A stretch of 56,395 nucleotides of DNA from the NCBI GenBank assembly GCA_963614215.1, contig CAVECB010000008.1, positions 1-56,395 on the forward strand, given 5' to 3'. The notes beneath the pieces are model-generated. The model was given only the letters and a program-made list of their open reading frames with translations. It did no database searches and had not been told where the DNA came from. The number at the start of each line of letters is the position of its first letter. Position 1 is the first letter of the stretch. Both the position numbers and the translations under genes were made by a program. Of the stretch, positions 34,242 to 43,777 are shown one piece after another. The stretch comes from CAVAWX01 sp963614215. GTDB taxonomy: Bacteria; Actinomycetota; Coriobacteriia; Coriobacteriales; QAMH01.

Positions 34242-37200
34242 CTAGTCCCTCGCCCCTTCGTCGGCCTCCATGCCCTCGGCGGCCTCGCGCTGCTCGCGGT
34301 TGAAACGCTCGGCGCTCATCCTCTCGCCAAAAGTCGCCGCTTTCTTGCCGACCGGCTGGTTCACCACGACCTGCGGATACGGAATCCCGATGTCGTAGTG
34401 GTCGAAGAGTAACTTGATCTCGCGGTTCAAGCTCCTCTCCACCGCAGACCTGTCTTTTTCCAGGCACTGAACCATTATGCGGATGTTGACGCTGCTGTCG
34501 CCAAGCGACACGACGCCCTTGTAGACAGGCCCAGCGATAAGTTCGGGGATGTGTTTGCGGATGTTGGGCAGCTCCTCGGCCAAGATGGCCTCCACCCGCT
34601 CTATCGACTCGCTGTACTCGATGCCGACGTCCACCCAGGTATACGACGACTGCTTGGTCATGTTGACGATGTCGTTCACGTTGCTATTGCGAATGACCTT
34701 GATGTTTTGCGAGCCGTCCATCACCTTCGTGGTGCGCACCCCAATCTCCATCACGGTCCCGCTCCAAGACCCGACGGTGATGATGTCGCCGACGCGAAAC
34801 TCGCCTTCAAAGATGATGAAAAGCCCGGACAGAATGTCGCTTACCAGCTCTTTTGCGCCCAGCGAGATGGCAATCGAGAGGATGCCGGCAGATGCGAGCA
34901 GGGTGGTGGTGTCGATGCCCACAAGAGCCAGGCAATAGTAGACGGTGCCGATGATCGTGACGTATTTGATGAAGCTACCCAGCAGCCTGCACACGGTCTC
35001 GCCACGCGATTCGAGCACGCCGGCGAGCAGGGACATGAGCTTTTGCACGATCAGGGCCGCCGTTATGGAAAAACAGGCGAACATGATGCAGGCGGTGAAG
35101 GCGAAGATGTTAGGTCCGTGCTCCCAGCCGCCATCGAGGATGTAGGTGAAAAGGGAACCCGAGTCGAAGATCTGGTCGCGGAAGAGCACCGCCACGAAGA
35201 TGGCGAGCACCGCCACGGCGCCCATGGCCTTCACTACCAGGGCAACCTTTTGCTCCGGGTCCCTCTCGCCCCACTTGAACGGCCTGCCCAGCCAGCGGCT
35301 TGCCACCGACTCGGTCCGCAGTTTCCTCCCATCAGGCATGGAGGTGTCAAACTTGCGGGCGCCTGTGGCACCGCCAGCGGCGGCGTCAACAGCGGCGGCG
35401 TCTTTCGGGTCGGGCGCATCGCCAGCGGCACCCGCGCCGGCACCCGCGCCATCGCCGCCTCGCCCGCCTGCGGCTCCTTCGGCTTCGAGCGCGTCGTCAA
35501 AGCGCGAGTTCTTGCGCTCGAACACCAGTATGCAAAAGAGCAGAATTTGGCACAAAAGGGCTATCCCCGCCGTGGCCAGGGTCAACGGCCCGCGCGTGGA
35601 CATGAGGTCGCCTTCCGTGCCGGCCATGTAGAGGTAGTAGTCGCCCTGCTCGACCGACGACGCATAATACGTCTGCCCGTCGATGGTCAAATAGTCGCAA
35701 AAGCCGTCCTTGAGCTGGCTTGCGGTCATGCCGCACTCAGTCGCGGCCTTGCCCACAAGATCGCTGTCGGGGAAGTAGGCAAAGGTCCCGTCCGATTTCT
35801 TCACGGCAAACGCGAAGCGCCCCGACTGCCCCTTCACCCCGTCCAAGACCTTGTCGACCTGCACGCTGTCCAAGAGGTTTTGCAGCCTGCTGGGTTTGAT
35901 GCCAATTTGCACGAAGCCGTTGGCGTTGCCGTCGGCGTCGTGCAAGATCACGCCGATGTATTGCATCAGCTCCCCCTCGACGTCGTCTGCCTGCGCGGGC
36001 TGCACCACGTACTCCACGCCCTGCAGCAGCTTGCGGAAGGCATAGGATTGGTCGTTGGGGTCGCTGCTGATGGTGAAGTTGACGATCGAGTTGTTGGCTG
36101 CCGTGACCGAGCCCTGGGAGTCGTAGGTTCCCACGTAGCGAACCTGCAAGACGTCTGCCAGTTTCTTGAGGCCGTCTTTGGTCGCGAGCGCCGGATTGGC
36201 ATCGAGGATGTAGGCTGCCACCTTGCATTTGCACAGGTAGCGGTCGTTGTATTGTTCCCTCAGCGCGTCGGCGCGCTTGTCGGCCGTCTCGATGGTGGTG
36301 GCCAGGCTCTGCACGCTGCTGTTGTTGGCCACCGATTGCGCCGACAGCGAGAAGAGTGTCTGCATGTAAAACGAGATTGCCACGATGGCCACGAAGCCCA
36401 CGAGCGAGATGACGGCGCCCTTCTTCACGATGGTCTTGTTCACGCGCAGGCCGCCGACCTCGGCAAAATCCTTGCCCCTGTCCTTGCCGCTTTTGCGCTC
36501 GTCTTCGTGCAGCACACATATGCCGTAGAGAACCGAAATCGCCATCGCCACGAGGAACACGAACAAGATCACGCCGGTGGTGACCCCGCGCGCCGAGGCC
36601 AGGTCCGATTCGGGGACCGCCGCGATGTAGTACATGTCGCCGATTGCGCTGACGTGGCAGTACAGCGACTGCCCGCCCAGCTTGGCCCAGCACAGCGTGC
36701 CATCTTCGAGCATGGAGGCGTCGATCCCGCCGTCTATGGCGTCCGTGCCCACCAGCGCCTCGTTCGGGTGGTATTTGACCAGGTAATCCTGGGACGACAC
36801 CGCGAACACGAAGCCGCTTTGCCCCACCGAGAGGTTCTTGAGCACCGCCGCGGTGGATCCGGAATCCTCCACGAGCTGGTCGAGTTCTTCGGGGTCTTGC
36901 TCGATCACCACCATCGTATTGTCGTCGATGCGCGCCGAATAGTAGCGGTCGTGCCATGAGCGCTCGGCGAGGTTCACCTCCACCGCCTCGGAGGGCTTGC
37001 CGTCGCTAAAGACCGTGCGCAGCCTGTTGAAGCGCGACGAAGCGAAATCGGCGTTTGTCTGCTCCGCCTGCGCCACTATGTGGTTGGCGCGATCCACCAC
37101 CATGATGTTGTCGACTTCGAGCAGGCTTGCCAGCTCGCCCATCTTGGCGTTCGTGGCCTCGTAGCCGGCGTTGTTGGCCGCCATGAACGACACGCTTTCA

Positions 37201-37433
37201 GCCTTCGACTGGTAAATTGCGTCGTAGGAGCTGGTGTTTTGCTTGGTCTCGTCGTCGGCTTGCTGCAAAAGGCCGGGAAGCTGCTCGGAAAGCTGCTCCA
37301 TCTCCTGCGTGTAGTTGTTCAGCATGAGCTTGTTTTGCATCCCCGAGATGCAAAGGGCCGTGCATATGGTCCCAACGGCGACTATCGCCACGAGAATAGC
37401 AACTTTGAACTTGAGTTTTCTCGACATCGGCAT
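34242..37433 (-). CDS. Tandem Cache-like sensor-MscS channel fusion
   Basis: About 1063 residues. An N-terminal helix, KVAILVAIVAVGTICTALCI, leads into an extracytoplasmic region of about 250 residues with Cache-like strands (GFVFAVSSQDYLVKYHPNEALVG). Two helices near 290-365 and a second similar region (GRFAFAVKKSDGTFAYFPDSDLVG) follow, then a further helix. An Ala/Gly/Asp linker joins a full MscS module, with SLGAKELVSDILSGLFIIF and EFRVGDIITVG forming the pore helix and beta domain, and a cytoplasmic tail. The two sensors look like a duplication. I infer a channel gated by bound ligand and tension. It starts six to twelve bases after the solute-binding gene; AGGGG overlaps that stop. Confidence 0.8.
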   Translation of the reverse strand: MPMSRKLKFKVAILVAIVAVGTICTALCISGMQNKLMLNNYTQEMEQLSEQLPGLLQQADDETKQNTSSYDAIYQSKAESVSFMAANNAGYEATNAKMGELASLLEVDNIMVVDRANHIVAQAEQTNADFASSRFNRLRTVFSDGKPSEAVEVNLAERSWHDRYYSARIDDNTMVVIEQDPEELDQLVEDSGSTAAVLKNLSVGQSGFVFAVSSQDYLVKYHPNEALVGTDAIDGGIDASMLEDGTLCWAKLGGQSLYCHVSAIGDMYYIAAVPESDLASARGVTTGVILFVFLVAMAISVLYGICVLHEDERKSGKDRGKDFAEVGGLRVNKTIVKKGAVISLVGFVAIVAISFYMQTLFSLSAQSVANNSSVQSLATTIETADKRADALREQYNDRYLCKCKVAAYILDANPALATKDGLKKLADVLQVRYVGTYDSQGSVTAANNSIVNFTISSDPNDQSYAFRKLLQGVEYVVQPAQADDVEGELMQYIGVILHDADGNANGFVQIGIKPSRLQNLLDSVQVDKVLDGVKGQSGRFAFAVKKSDGTFAYFPDSDLVGKAATECGMTASQLKDGFCDYLTIDGQTYYASSVEQGDYYLYMAGTEGDLMSTRGPLTLATAGIALLCQILLFCILVFERKNSRFDDALEAEGAAGGRGGDGAGAGAGAAGDAPDPKDAAAVDAAAGGATGARKFDTSMPDGRKLRTESVASRWLGRPFKWGERDPEQKVALVVKAMGAVAVLAIFVAVLFRDQIFDSGSLFTYILDGGWEHGPNIFAFTACIMFACFSITAALIVQKLMSLLAGVLESRGETVCRLLGSFIKYVTIIGTVYYCLALVGIDTTTLLASAGILSIAISLGAKELVSDILSGLFIIFEGEFRVGDIITVGSWSGTVMEIGVRTTKVMDGSQNIKVIRNSNVNDIVNMTKQSSYTWVDVGIEYSESIERVEAILAEELPNIRKHIPELIAGPVYKGVVSLGDSSVNIRIMVQCLEKDRSAVERSLNREIKLLFDHYDIGIPYPQVVVNQPVGKKAATFGERMSAERFNREQREAAEGMEADEGARD

Positions 37434-37445
37434 CTGCATGCACCC

Positions 37446-38372
37446 CTAATCCCATTTATCGACAAGCGAGGCAATAGTGCCGTCGTCGAGCATCGCCTGA
37501 ATAGTCGTGGCCACGGGGCTGCTTAGGCCCGAATCCTTTTGCGTGGCGACTCCGTAGTGCTGGGTCGCGACCTTGTAGTCGAGGAGCTGGCGGTTGTCGC
37601 GCATGTACGACGAGGATATGCTTGCGTCCATGCACGCGGCATCGACAGTTCCGCCTTCCAGCGCATCGGAAAGCTGTGCATAGGAATCGAACTGCAGCAG
37701 GTGGAAGGTGTCGAAGCGCACGTCGGAGTTGTCGTCGTTTGCTAAGACGGGCTGCCCGTTGGTCAGGCCGTCTTCCGTGAGCTTGGCCACCAGCTGCGGG
37801 GCTGCGTTGGTGCCCTTCATCGTGCCGACCGTAAGGCCTTTGAGCTGGTCTATTGTGGTGATCATGGAGCTTTTTTCCACCATAAGCGCCGAGTAGTCGT
37901 CGTAATACGAGGGCGAGAAGTCGAAGTTTTCCTCGCGCGAGTCGCTGATGGAATAGCAAGCTATGATGCAGTCCACGTCGCCGTCGAGGAGCTTTTGCTT
38001 GCGGTCGTCGGGGGTCACGGTCTCAAACTGCACGTCGGCATATCCCAGCTTGGTCGCCAGCGCATCGGCGATGTCGATTTCCAAGCCGTAATATTTCTTG
38101 GTCTCCCCGTTGTAGTAGCCAAATCCCGTCACGTCCGCGCGCACGCCCACTTTAAGCGTGGAGTTTCCCGTGGGAGTGGAGCTGCTGTTGCAGCCGGTTG
38201 TGGTGAACGCGGCGGCGATTGCCAGCACCACCACCGCCGCAAGCACTATCGCCTTGCAGATTCTCGAAGGGCGGCGTTTACGCGCATGAGCGCTCCCGGC
38301 GGCGGCGCCCGGGCCAGCGAATGCGGACGCAGGTGCAGGTGCAGCCTTTTTCCCCATGTGGTCTATCGTCAT
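37446..38372 (-). CDS. Solute-binding lipoprotein (amino-acid type)
   Basis: A family 3 extracellular solute-binding protein. A long cytoplasmic extension of about 35 residues precedes the export helix AIVLAAVVVLAIAAAFTTTGC, whose Cys 61 is lipidated. The ligand-binding fold shows LKVGVRADVTGFGYYN, GLEIDIADALATKLG, LLDGDVDCIIACYSI and LKGLTVGTMKGTNA, as in polar amino-acid receptors. No ABC permease or ATPase lies nearby; the next gene is the sensor-MscS fusion, suggesting this protein may serve signalling or gating. ATG 38372 with GAGGGG upstream is the start. Confidence 0.87.
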   Translation of the reverse strand: MTIDHMGKKAAPAPASAFAGPGAAAGSAHARKRRPSRICKAIVLAAVVVLAIAAAFTTTGCNSSSTPTGNSTLKVGVRADVTGFGYYNGETKKYYGLEIDIADALATKLGYADVQFETVTPDDRKQKLLDGDVDCIIACYSISDSREENFDFSPSYYDDYSALMVEKSSMITTIDQLKGLTVGTMKGTNAAPQLVAKLTEDGLTNGQPVLANDDNSDVRFDTFHLLQFDSYAQLSDALEGGTVDAACMDASISSSYMRDNRQLLDYKVATQHYGVATQKDSGLSSPVATTIQAMLDDGTIASLVDKWD

Positions 38373-38492
38373 CGTTTCCCCTCGTTGAAGTTCATATCAT
38401 GCCATGCGCGCGGACGGGCAGTGCGCATGCGAAAAAACCTGTGCCGAACATGATACGACTACTGGCCGCAGACCTCGCCTGCAAAGTCGCGG

Positions 38493-39602
38493 CTATCCCT
38501 CGGTCGTGCCGCGCGGGCTCTCGGCCATCTCGTGCGGATGCTCGGCTGTGTCGTGCGGATGTCCGGCCGCCTGCACTTGCGCAGCATGCGCGCGTGCGCC
38601 CTCGAAGACCTGCTCGAAGTCGCGGCGGGTCGTGGCTGCAGACAGCGCGCGACGGATTGTGGCCGCTCCGGGCAGGCCGTGCACGTACCAGGAAAGTTGG
38701 GCGCGCAAGGGGGCAAGATGGTCTTCGCCGTAAAACTCGCAGAACAGGCGCAGGTGCTCCAAGGCGCATTCGACACGCTCGGCATCCGTCGGCTCTTTTC
38801 CTTCAAAGATCCACGGGTTGCCGCGCGCGCCCCTGGCGGCAAACACCACGTCGCAGCCTGTCTGCGCGCGCATCGCCTCGGCGTCTGCGGCAGAAAACAC
38901 GTCGCCGCTGCCCGCGACGGGCACCGCGACCGCCTCTTTCACCTGCCGAATCAGGTTCCAGTCGGCCTTGCCCCTATAAAGCTGCCGGGCGCTGCGCCCG
39001 TGCACGGCAATCATGCGCGCGCCAGCCTGCTCGAGCATCTGCGCCAGCTCGGGCGCGCTGTTCTCGCCTGTCTCCCAGCCCGCGCGGACCTTGGCCGTGA
39101 CGGGTACGTCCACAGCCTGCACAAGCGCGGCGACGACGCGTGCGGCAAGCCCCGGCTCCTTCATCAGCGCGGCGCCCTCCCCCTTGCCCGCCACCTTGCG
39201 CACGGGGCAGCCCATGTTCACGTCGATAGAACAAAGGCGCGCGCCCAGACGCTTCTCCACACGCGCAGCCGCATGCGCCATGAGCTGAGGGTCGCGGCCG
39301 AAGAGCTGCACGGCGATGTGTTCTTCTGCAGGTGCCGGGTCCACAAGCGCCCAGGTCTTCTCGCCGCCGTGGCGCAACCCTGCCGCACTCACCATCTCGG
39401 TGAAGGTAAGGCCCACGCCGTGTGAGACGCATATCGTGCGGAATGCCTTGTCGGTGACGCCTGCCATGGGGGCAAGCCACAGCGGCCTGTCAAACGCCGC
39501 GCGAAACGCCGCGTCTGGCGCAGACGCGGATCCATGCGCGGTTTCGCCCGCACCGACGTCTGCACAAAACGCCGCGCCCGCGCACGCCCCCCTATTCATC
39601 AT
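38493..39602 (-). CDS. dusB: tRNA-dihydrouridine synthase
   Basis: A flavoenzyme reducing uridines in the tRNA D-loop. LAPMAGVTDKAFR is the N-terminal FMN motif; SIDVNMGCPVRKVAGKGEGAAL carries the active-site Cys, with AVHGRSARQLY and VAGSGDVF for FMN phosphate. The N-terminus is about 35 residues longer than usual and Ala-rich; an internal start is possible. The C-terminal tail has three copies of a seven-residue unit (HPHDTAE, HPHEMAE, SPRGTTE). The start overlaps the lepA stop by eleven bases, so expression is coupled. Confidence 0.92.
   Translation of the reverse strand: MMNRGACAGAAFCADVGAGETAHGSASAPDAAFRAAFDRPLWLAPMAGVTDKAFRTICVSHGVGLTFTEMVSAAGLRHGGEKTWALVDPAPAEEHIAVQLFGRDPQLMAHAAARVEKRLGARLCSIDVNMGCPVRKVAGKGEGAALMKEPGLAARVVAALVQAVDVPVTAKVRAGWETGENSAPELAQMLEQAGARMIAVHGRSARQLYRGKADWNLIRQVKEAVAVPVAGSGDVFSAADAEAMRAQTGCDVVFAARGARGNPWIFEGKEPTDAERVECALEHLRLFCEFYGEDHLAPLRAQLSWYVHGLPGAATIRRALSAATTRRDFEQVFEGARAHAAQVQAAGHPHDTAEHPHEMAESPRGTTEG
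38499..38561 (-). repeat. Three 21-bp tandem repeats encoding the dusB tail
   Basis: Units at 38541-38561, 38520-38540 and 38499-38519, the last more diverged. Each adds seven residues; only one Gly codon follows before the stop. This is another triplication at a gene's 3' end, here in frame. Confidence 0.75.
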
Positions 39603-41394
39603 CCACTTTGAGTATCGCCATGAAGGCCTCCTGCGGCACGTCCACGTTGCCGATGGCCTTCATCTTCTTCTTGCCGGCCTTCTGCTTTTCCAGCAGCTTG
39701 CGCTTGCGCGATATGTCGCCGCCGTAGCACTTCGCCAGCACGTCCTTGCGCTTGGCGCGCACCGTCTGACGTGCCAAGATGCGCGCACCTACGGCCGCTT
39801 GGATGGGCACCTCGAACAACTGCTGTGGGATGATGCCCTTCAGCTTCAGGCACAGTGCCTTGCCGCGCTCGTAGGCGCTGTCGCGGTGCACGATGCACGA
39901 CAGCGCGTCCACCTTGTTGCCCGCGAGCAGGATATCGAGCTTCACCAAATCGCTTTCGCGATAGCCGATGATGTCGTAGTCAAGCGACGCGTAGCCCTTC
40001 GTGCGGCTCTTCAACGCGTCGAAGTAGTCCATTATCAGCTCGGACAGCGGCATCTCAAAGACCAGCTCAACGGTGGTCGTAGAGAGGTATTCCATGTTCT
40101 TGAAGGTGCCGCGCCGGTCCACGGACAGCTCCATGACCGCGCCCACGAAATCCGACGGCACGATGATCTGCGCCTTCAGGTAGGGCTCCTCGACGCGCTC
40201 GATGGAGGCGGCATCGGGCATGTCCTGCGGGCTGTGCACGACCACCATGTCGCCGTTCGTCAGATAGACCTCGTATTCCACCGAGGGCGCCGTGGCAATC
40301 AGGTCCAGCGAGAACTCGCGCTCTAGACGCTCCTGCACCACCTCCAGGTGCAGAAGGCCCAAAAAGCCCACGCGAAAACCGAAGCCCAGCGCATGACTCG
40401 TCTCCGGCTCCCAGACAAGCGCCGGGTCGTTTAACGCCAGCTTGTCCAGCGCGTCGCGCAGCGCCGGGTACTGGTCGGCGTCGATAGGAAAGACGCCCGT
40501 GTAGACCATGGGCTTGACCTCGCGATACCCCGGTAGCGGCTCGGCTGCCTGCTCGCGGGCAAGCGTGACGGTGTCGCCCACCTTCACGAGCTTGGGGTCT
40601 TTCAGGCCAGTGACGAGGTATCCCACCTCGCCGGCCGCCAGCTCGTCTACGGGCGTCTCAGCAGGGCGGCGCACGCCCACTTCCTCGGCCTCGCACTCGT
40701 GGCGCGTCTGCATAAAGCGCAGGCGCTCCTTTGCACGCAAAACGCCGTCCACGACGCGCACGAGGGCCACAACCCCGCGGTAGGCGTCGAAGTAGCTGTC
40801 GAAAACGAGGGCCTTCAGGGGCGCGGAGACATCGCCTTTAGGCGCGGGGATGCGCGCGACCACGGCCTCCAGCAGCTCGTGGACGCCCAACCCCGACTTT
40901 CCCGAGGTCAGCACCGCATCGTCTGCCGGGATGGCCAGGCCCTCCTCTATCTCGCCGCGCACACGCTCGGGGTCGGCCGCCGGCAGGTCCACCTTGTTGA
41001 TGGCCGGCACGATTTCTAGGTTCGCGTTCATCGCCATGAGGGCGTTGGCCACGGTCTGCGCCTCGACGCCTTGGGTCGAGTCCACGACCAACACGGCGCC
41101 CTCGCAGGCGGCCAGGCTGCGTGAGACCTCGTAGGTGAAGTCCACGTGCCCCGGCGTGTCGATGAGGTTGAACAGGTAGGTCTGTCCGTCGTCGGCGGTG
41201 TAGTTCACCGAGACGGCCTGCGACTTGATGGTGATGCCGCGCTCGCGCTCGATGTCCATGCTGTCGAGCACCTGCTCGGTCATGTCGCGCGTGGCGATGG
41301 TGTGCGTCATCTCCAAGACGCGGTCGGCGATGGTCGACTTGCCGTGGTCGATGTGCGCGATGATGCTGAAATTGCGAATGAGTGTCTGATCCAT
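39592..41394 (-). CDS. lepA: Elongation factor 4 (LepA)
   Basis: A ribosome-associated GTPase. G1 is AHIDHGKST, followed by RERGITIKSQ, DTPGHVDF and NKVDLP, then domains 2 and 3 and the characteristic LepA C-terminus with YASLDYDIIGYRESDLVKLDIL and GGDISRKRKLLEKQK. The length (600 residues) is normal. The start is ATG 41394, eleven bases after the stop of the membrane-protein gene, with no clear ribosome-binding site. TAGAAT just upstream would allow a leaderless message, but coupling to the upstream gene is also possible. Confidence 0.95.
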   Translation of the reverse strand: MDQTLIRNFSIIAHIDHGKSTIADRVLEMTHTIATRDMTEQVLDSMDIERERGITIKSQAVSVNYTADDGQTYLFNLIDTPGHVDFTYEVSRSLAACEGAVLVVDSTQGVEAQTVANALMAMNANLEIVPAINKVDLPAADPERVRGEIEEGLAIPADDAVLTSGKSGLGVHELLEAVVARIPAPKGDVSAPLKALVFDSYFDAYRGVVALVRVVDGVLRAKERLRFMQTRHECEAEEVGVRRPAETPVDELAAGEVGYLVTGLKDPKLVKVGDTVTLAREQAAEPLPGYREVKPMVYTGVFPIDADQYPALRDALDKLALNDPALVWEPETSHALGFGFRVGFLGLLHLEVVQERLEREFSLDLIATAPSVEYEVYLTNGDMVVVHSPQDMPDAASIERVEEPYLKAQIIVPSDFVGAVMELSVDRRGTFKNMEYLSTTTVELVFEMPLSELIMDYFDALKSRTKGYASLDYDIIGYRESDLVKLDILLAGNKVDALSCIVHRDSAYERGKALCLKLKGIIPQQLFEVPIQAAVGARILARQTVRAKRKDVLAKCYGGDISRKRKLLEKQKAGKKKMKAIGNVDVPQEAFMAILKVDDE

Positions 41395-41404
41395 GCGGGC
41401 TATT

Positions 41405-43771
41405 CTAGCTGAAAGCCGCCCTCGCGCGGCAAAATCTGGGTGGGCGAGTGCGGGCGCCGTGCTCGTAGACGTAGGCGGCAACGGGCGCGAGCGCCATCAT
41501 CAGAGGAATCGCGTAGCGCGTCAGGCCGTTTACCGGCGAGGCAAGGCACACGCCGAAATAAACGAAAAGCGGCACGAGCATGAGGACGCGCGGGTTCTTG
41601 CGGGCAATGCCCCACGCGAACACGAGCGCGAGCAGCCAGAAATAAACGGGCGGATAGGTGAACAGCCCAAGAACCGGGATGTAGGGCACCGCGTAGGTCA
41701 GGCGCTCGAAGCCTTCGCGCAGTGGCGTCTCGTAGAGGGGCATCTTGAAGCTGAGCGCGTCGCAATACATCTGCGTCCTAGGGGCGCTTTGGTAGAGCAT
41801 CATGCCGCTGGCCGTCTCGTCGGGGGCAAACAGCTGCTCGATGTACCACCAACCAGACGTCTGGTCGACGAAGGCTTCCGCGTAAATCTCCGGGTGGCGC
41901 AGGCCGCCGGAAAGCCAGGCGCCGAGGAAGGCAAGCAGCTCGTCGGTCGTGCACTTTTCGTTGAAATGGTAGAACTTGAGGCTGTCGGAGCAACGCGGGT
42001 CGTACGCCTCCACGTTCAGCCCGTCGGCAAGGAGCACACCGCCCACAGCCTCGGCAAACTCATCGTCCACGTCCTCTGGTGCAAAAATGCAGTAGCGGGC
42101 CGTCTGCTGCAAGGGCAGCGACAGCGCCTCGGCTATCGAGCCACGCTCCACGCCCAGCGCCGTCATGGCGAAGAGCATGTACCCCACGATGTAGATGGAG
42201 CCGACAGCGATGAGGCACATGAGCGGCGCGGCGAAAAGGGGGATGCGCGATGCGGGCGCGCACGGCGGCGCAGGCATAGGGTCTGTGGATGGTGAAGCGG
42301 TCGACGGTGCGGGAATGTTTGCCAGGGCGCCCGTTTCCGAGGAAGCTGCGACGGCGCGAATGCGTTTCCTTTCAGCGCGCGCTTCGAGCAGGGAGACGGC
42401 GGCTACGCAGACGGCCAGGGCAACGAAAAAGGCGAAGCCGTCGTTTCGAAACATCGAGGTGAGGCACCCCCACAGCACTACCCGCGCACAGGCCGCACCG
42501 GAGCTGCCCCACACGCCTGTCGGCAACAGGGCTGCGATTCCTTTGCGTCTGTCGGCTCGGACGCTTTCGGGCACGCCGCCGCGCGCATCGGCAACCAGCC
42601 GAGAGGCCAAATCTAGTGCGGCAAGCGCAAGCAAGGTGAAGGCGGCGTAGAACAAGGTGTCCTTCTTTATGCTGATGACGGCGTAGCCGAACAGCGGCAC
42701 GAGGGCAAAAAACGCCGTGAGCACAGGCGCCGCAAAACGCCTGAGGCCCGCCGTCCCCTCAGAGAGCGCGCAGGTGCCCCCGCATCCGCGCCCGCCAAGC
42801 CCGGACACACGCCCGACCACCCGCGTGCACGCATAGGCCAGGGCCGCCCCCTGCAGGCAGGTGATGAGAAAGACCCCCAGCGCGTCGTTGCCGAAGGGCT
42901 TGCCGATGGAGAGCAGCCACCCAAAAATGAAGGTGGTTGCTATGGGGTGGTGCCCCGTCATGTCCTGGATGCCGAAAAACTGACGCACCTGATAGGCGCC
43001 GTCGTGGTAGATGGACCCGGGGAAATAGATGACGATGTAGGGCAGCCAGCACACGAACAAGACAAGCGCCACGTGCCAAGGCGTCGCAAGAAAACGCACG
43101 ACCCGCGCAAGCGGCGCAGCCCCGCGTTCCGTCCTTTTCTTCACCGCATCGCGCAGGCGACGCAAGGCCGTGCCGTCAAGCACATCGAAGGCGGCAAGAG
43201 CGGCCATGCGCGAGAGCGCAAACATTCCGGCAAACATCAACAGCGAGAAAAAGACGTGCCCCGCGCTGCAGAAAACTGGCGAAAACGAGCCGTAGTCGTA
43301 GGTCTCGCCGATAGCCTCGCGCACGAGAAAGGCACGGCCGGCTACGGCAGCCAACGAGAAAAGCACAGCGAAGACGTCTGCGCACACACGGACGCGCCGT
43401 TTTCGGGCGCACGCGCCACGAGCGCAGCCGTACATGCGCCTATAGGCAAAGAAAAGCAGGACGGCGAGGACGGGCACCACAAGGCCGTTGCCGCCCATAC
43501 TCGCATACGCCAAATCGAGAAACGACCCCGCGCCATCTTGCGTATAGCGCGCCACCAGCGCAAACGCCGACAGCAGCGCAAGCAGCGCATATCCCGCGAG
43601 GCGCCAGCCGCCCCGCCCGGCGCCGCCGCATTTTTCCGCACGGCACGCCGGCTCGCAGCCCTGTCGTTTCGCGCGACCCTCTTTCCCGCGTTGAAAACGG
43701 GGGGGGTCAGATATGGGGGAGCTGTTGTGCAATCCCGCGCCCGACATCGGCAAAGCGCCTGAAAGCGCCAA
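41405..43771 (-). CDS. Large polytopic membrane protein (DUF6020-like)
   Basis: A 788-residue protein with about thirteen hydrophobic helices, e.g. LAGYALLALLSAFALVARY and VPVLAVLLFFAY. A loop contains YFPGSIYHDGAYQVRQFFG and SIKKDTLFYAAF, features of DUF6020 and GT-C-like glycosyltransferases using lipid-linked donors. The cytoplasmic segment near residues 470-510 is Ala/Pro/Ser-rich low complexity. The start is uncertain: TTG 43771 or ATG 43747, right after the HdeD-like gene. It precedes lepA closely. A cell-surface glycan role is inferred. Confidence 0.7.
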   Translation of the reverse strand: MALSGALPMSGAGLHNSSPISDPPRFQRGKEGRAKRQGCEPACRAEKCGGAGRGGWRLAGYALLALLSAFALVARYTQDGAGSFLDLAYASMGGNGLVVPVLAVLLFFAYRRMYGCARGACARKRRVRVCADVFAVLFSLAAVAGRAFLVREAIGETYDYGSFSPVFCSAGHVFFSLLMFAGMFALSRMAALAAFDVLDGTALRRLRDAVKKRTERGAAPLARVVRFLATPWHVALVLFVCWLPYIVIYFPGSIYHDGAYQVRQFFGIQDMTGHHPIATTFIFGWLLSIGKPFGNDALGVFLITCLQGAALAYACTRVVGRVSGLGGRGCGGTCALSEGTAGLRRFAAPVLTAFFALVPLFGYAVISIKKDTLFYAAFTLLALAALDLASRLVADARGGVPESVRADRRKGIAALLPTGVWGSSGAACARVVLWGCLTSMFRNDGFAFFVALAVCVAAVSLLEARAERKRIRAVAASSETGALANIPAPSTASPSTDPMPAPPCAPASRIPLFAAPLMCLIAVGSIYIVGYMLFAMTALGVERGSIAEALSLPLQQTARYCIFAPEDVDDEFAEAVGGVLLADGLNVEAYDPRCSDSLKFYHFNEKCTTDELLAFLGAWLSGGLRHPEIYAEAFVDQTSGWWYIEQLFAPDETASGMMLYQSAPRTQMYCDALSFKMPLYETPLREGFERLTYAVPYIPVLGLFTYPPVYFWLLALVFAWGIARKNPRVLMLVPLFVYFGVCLASPVNGLTRYAIPLMMALAPVAAYVYEHGARTRPPRFCRARAAFS

Positions 43772-43777
43772 GAGGGC

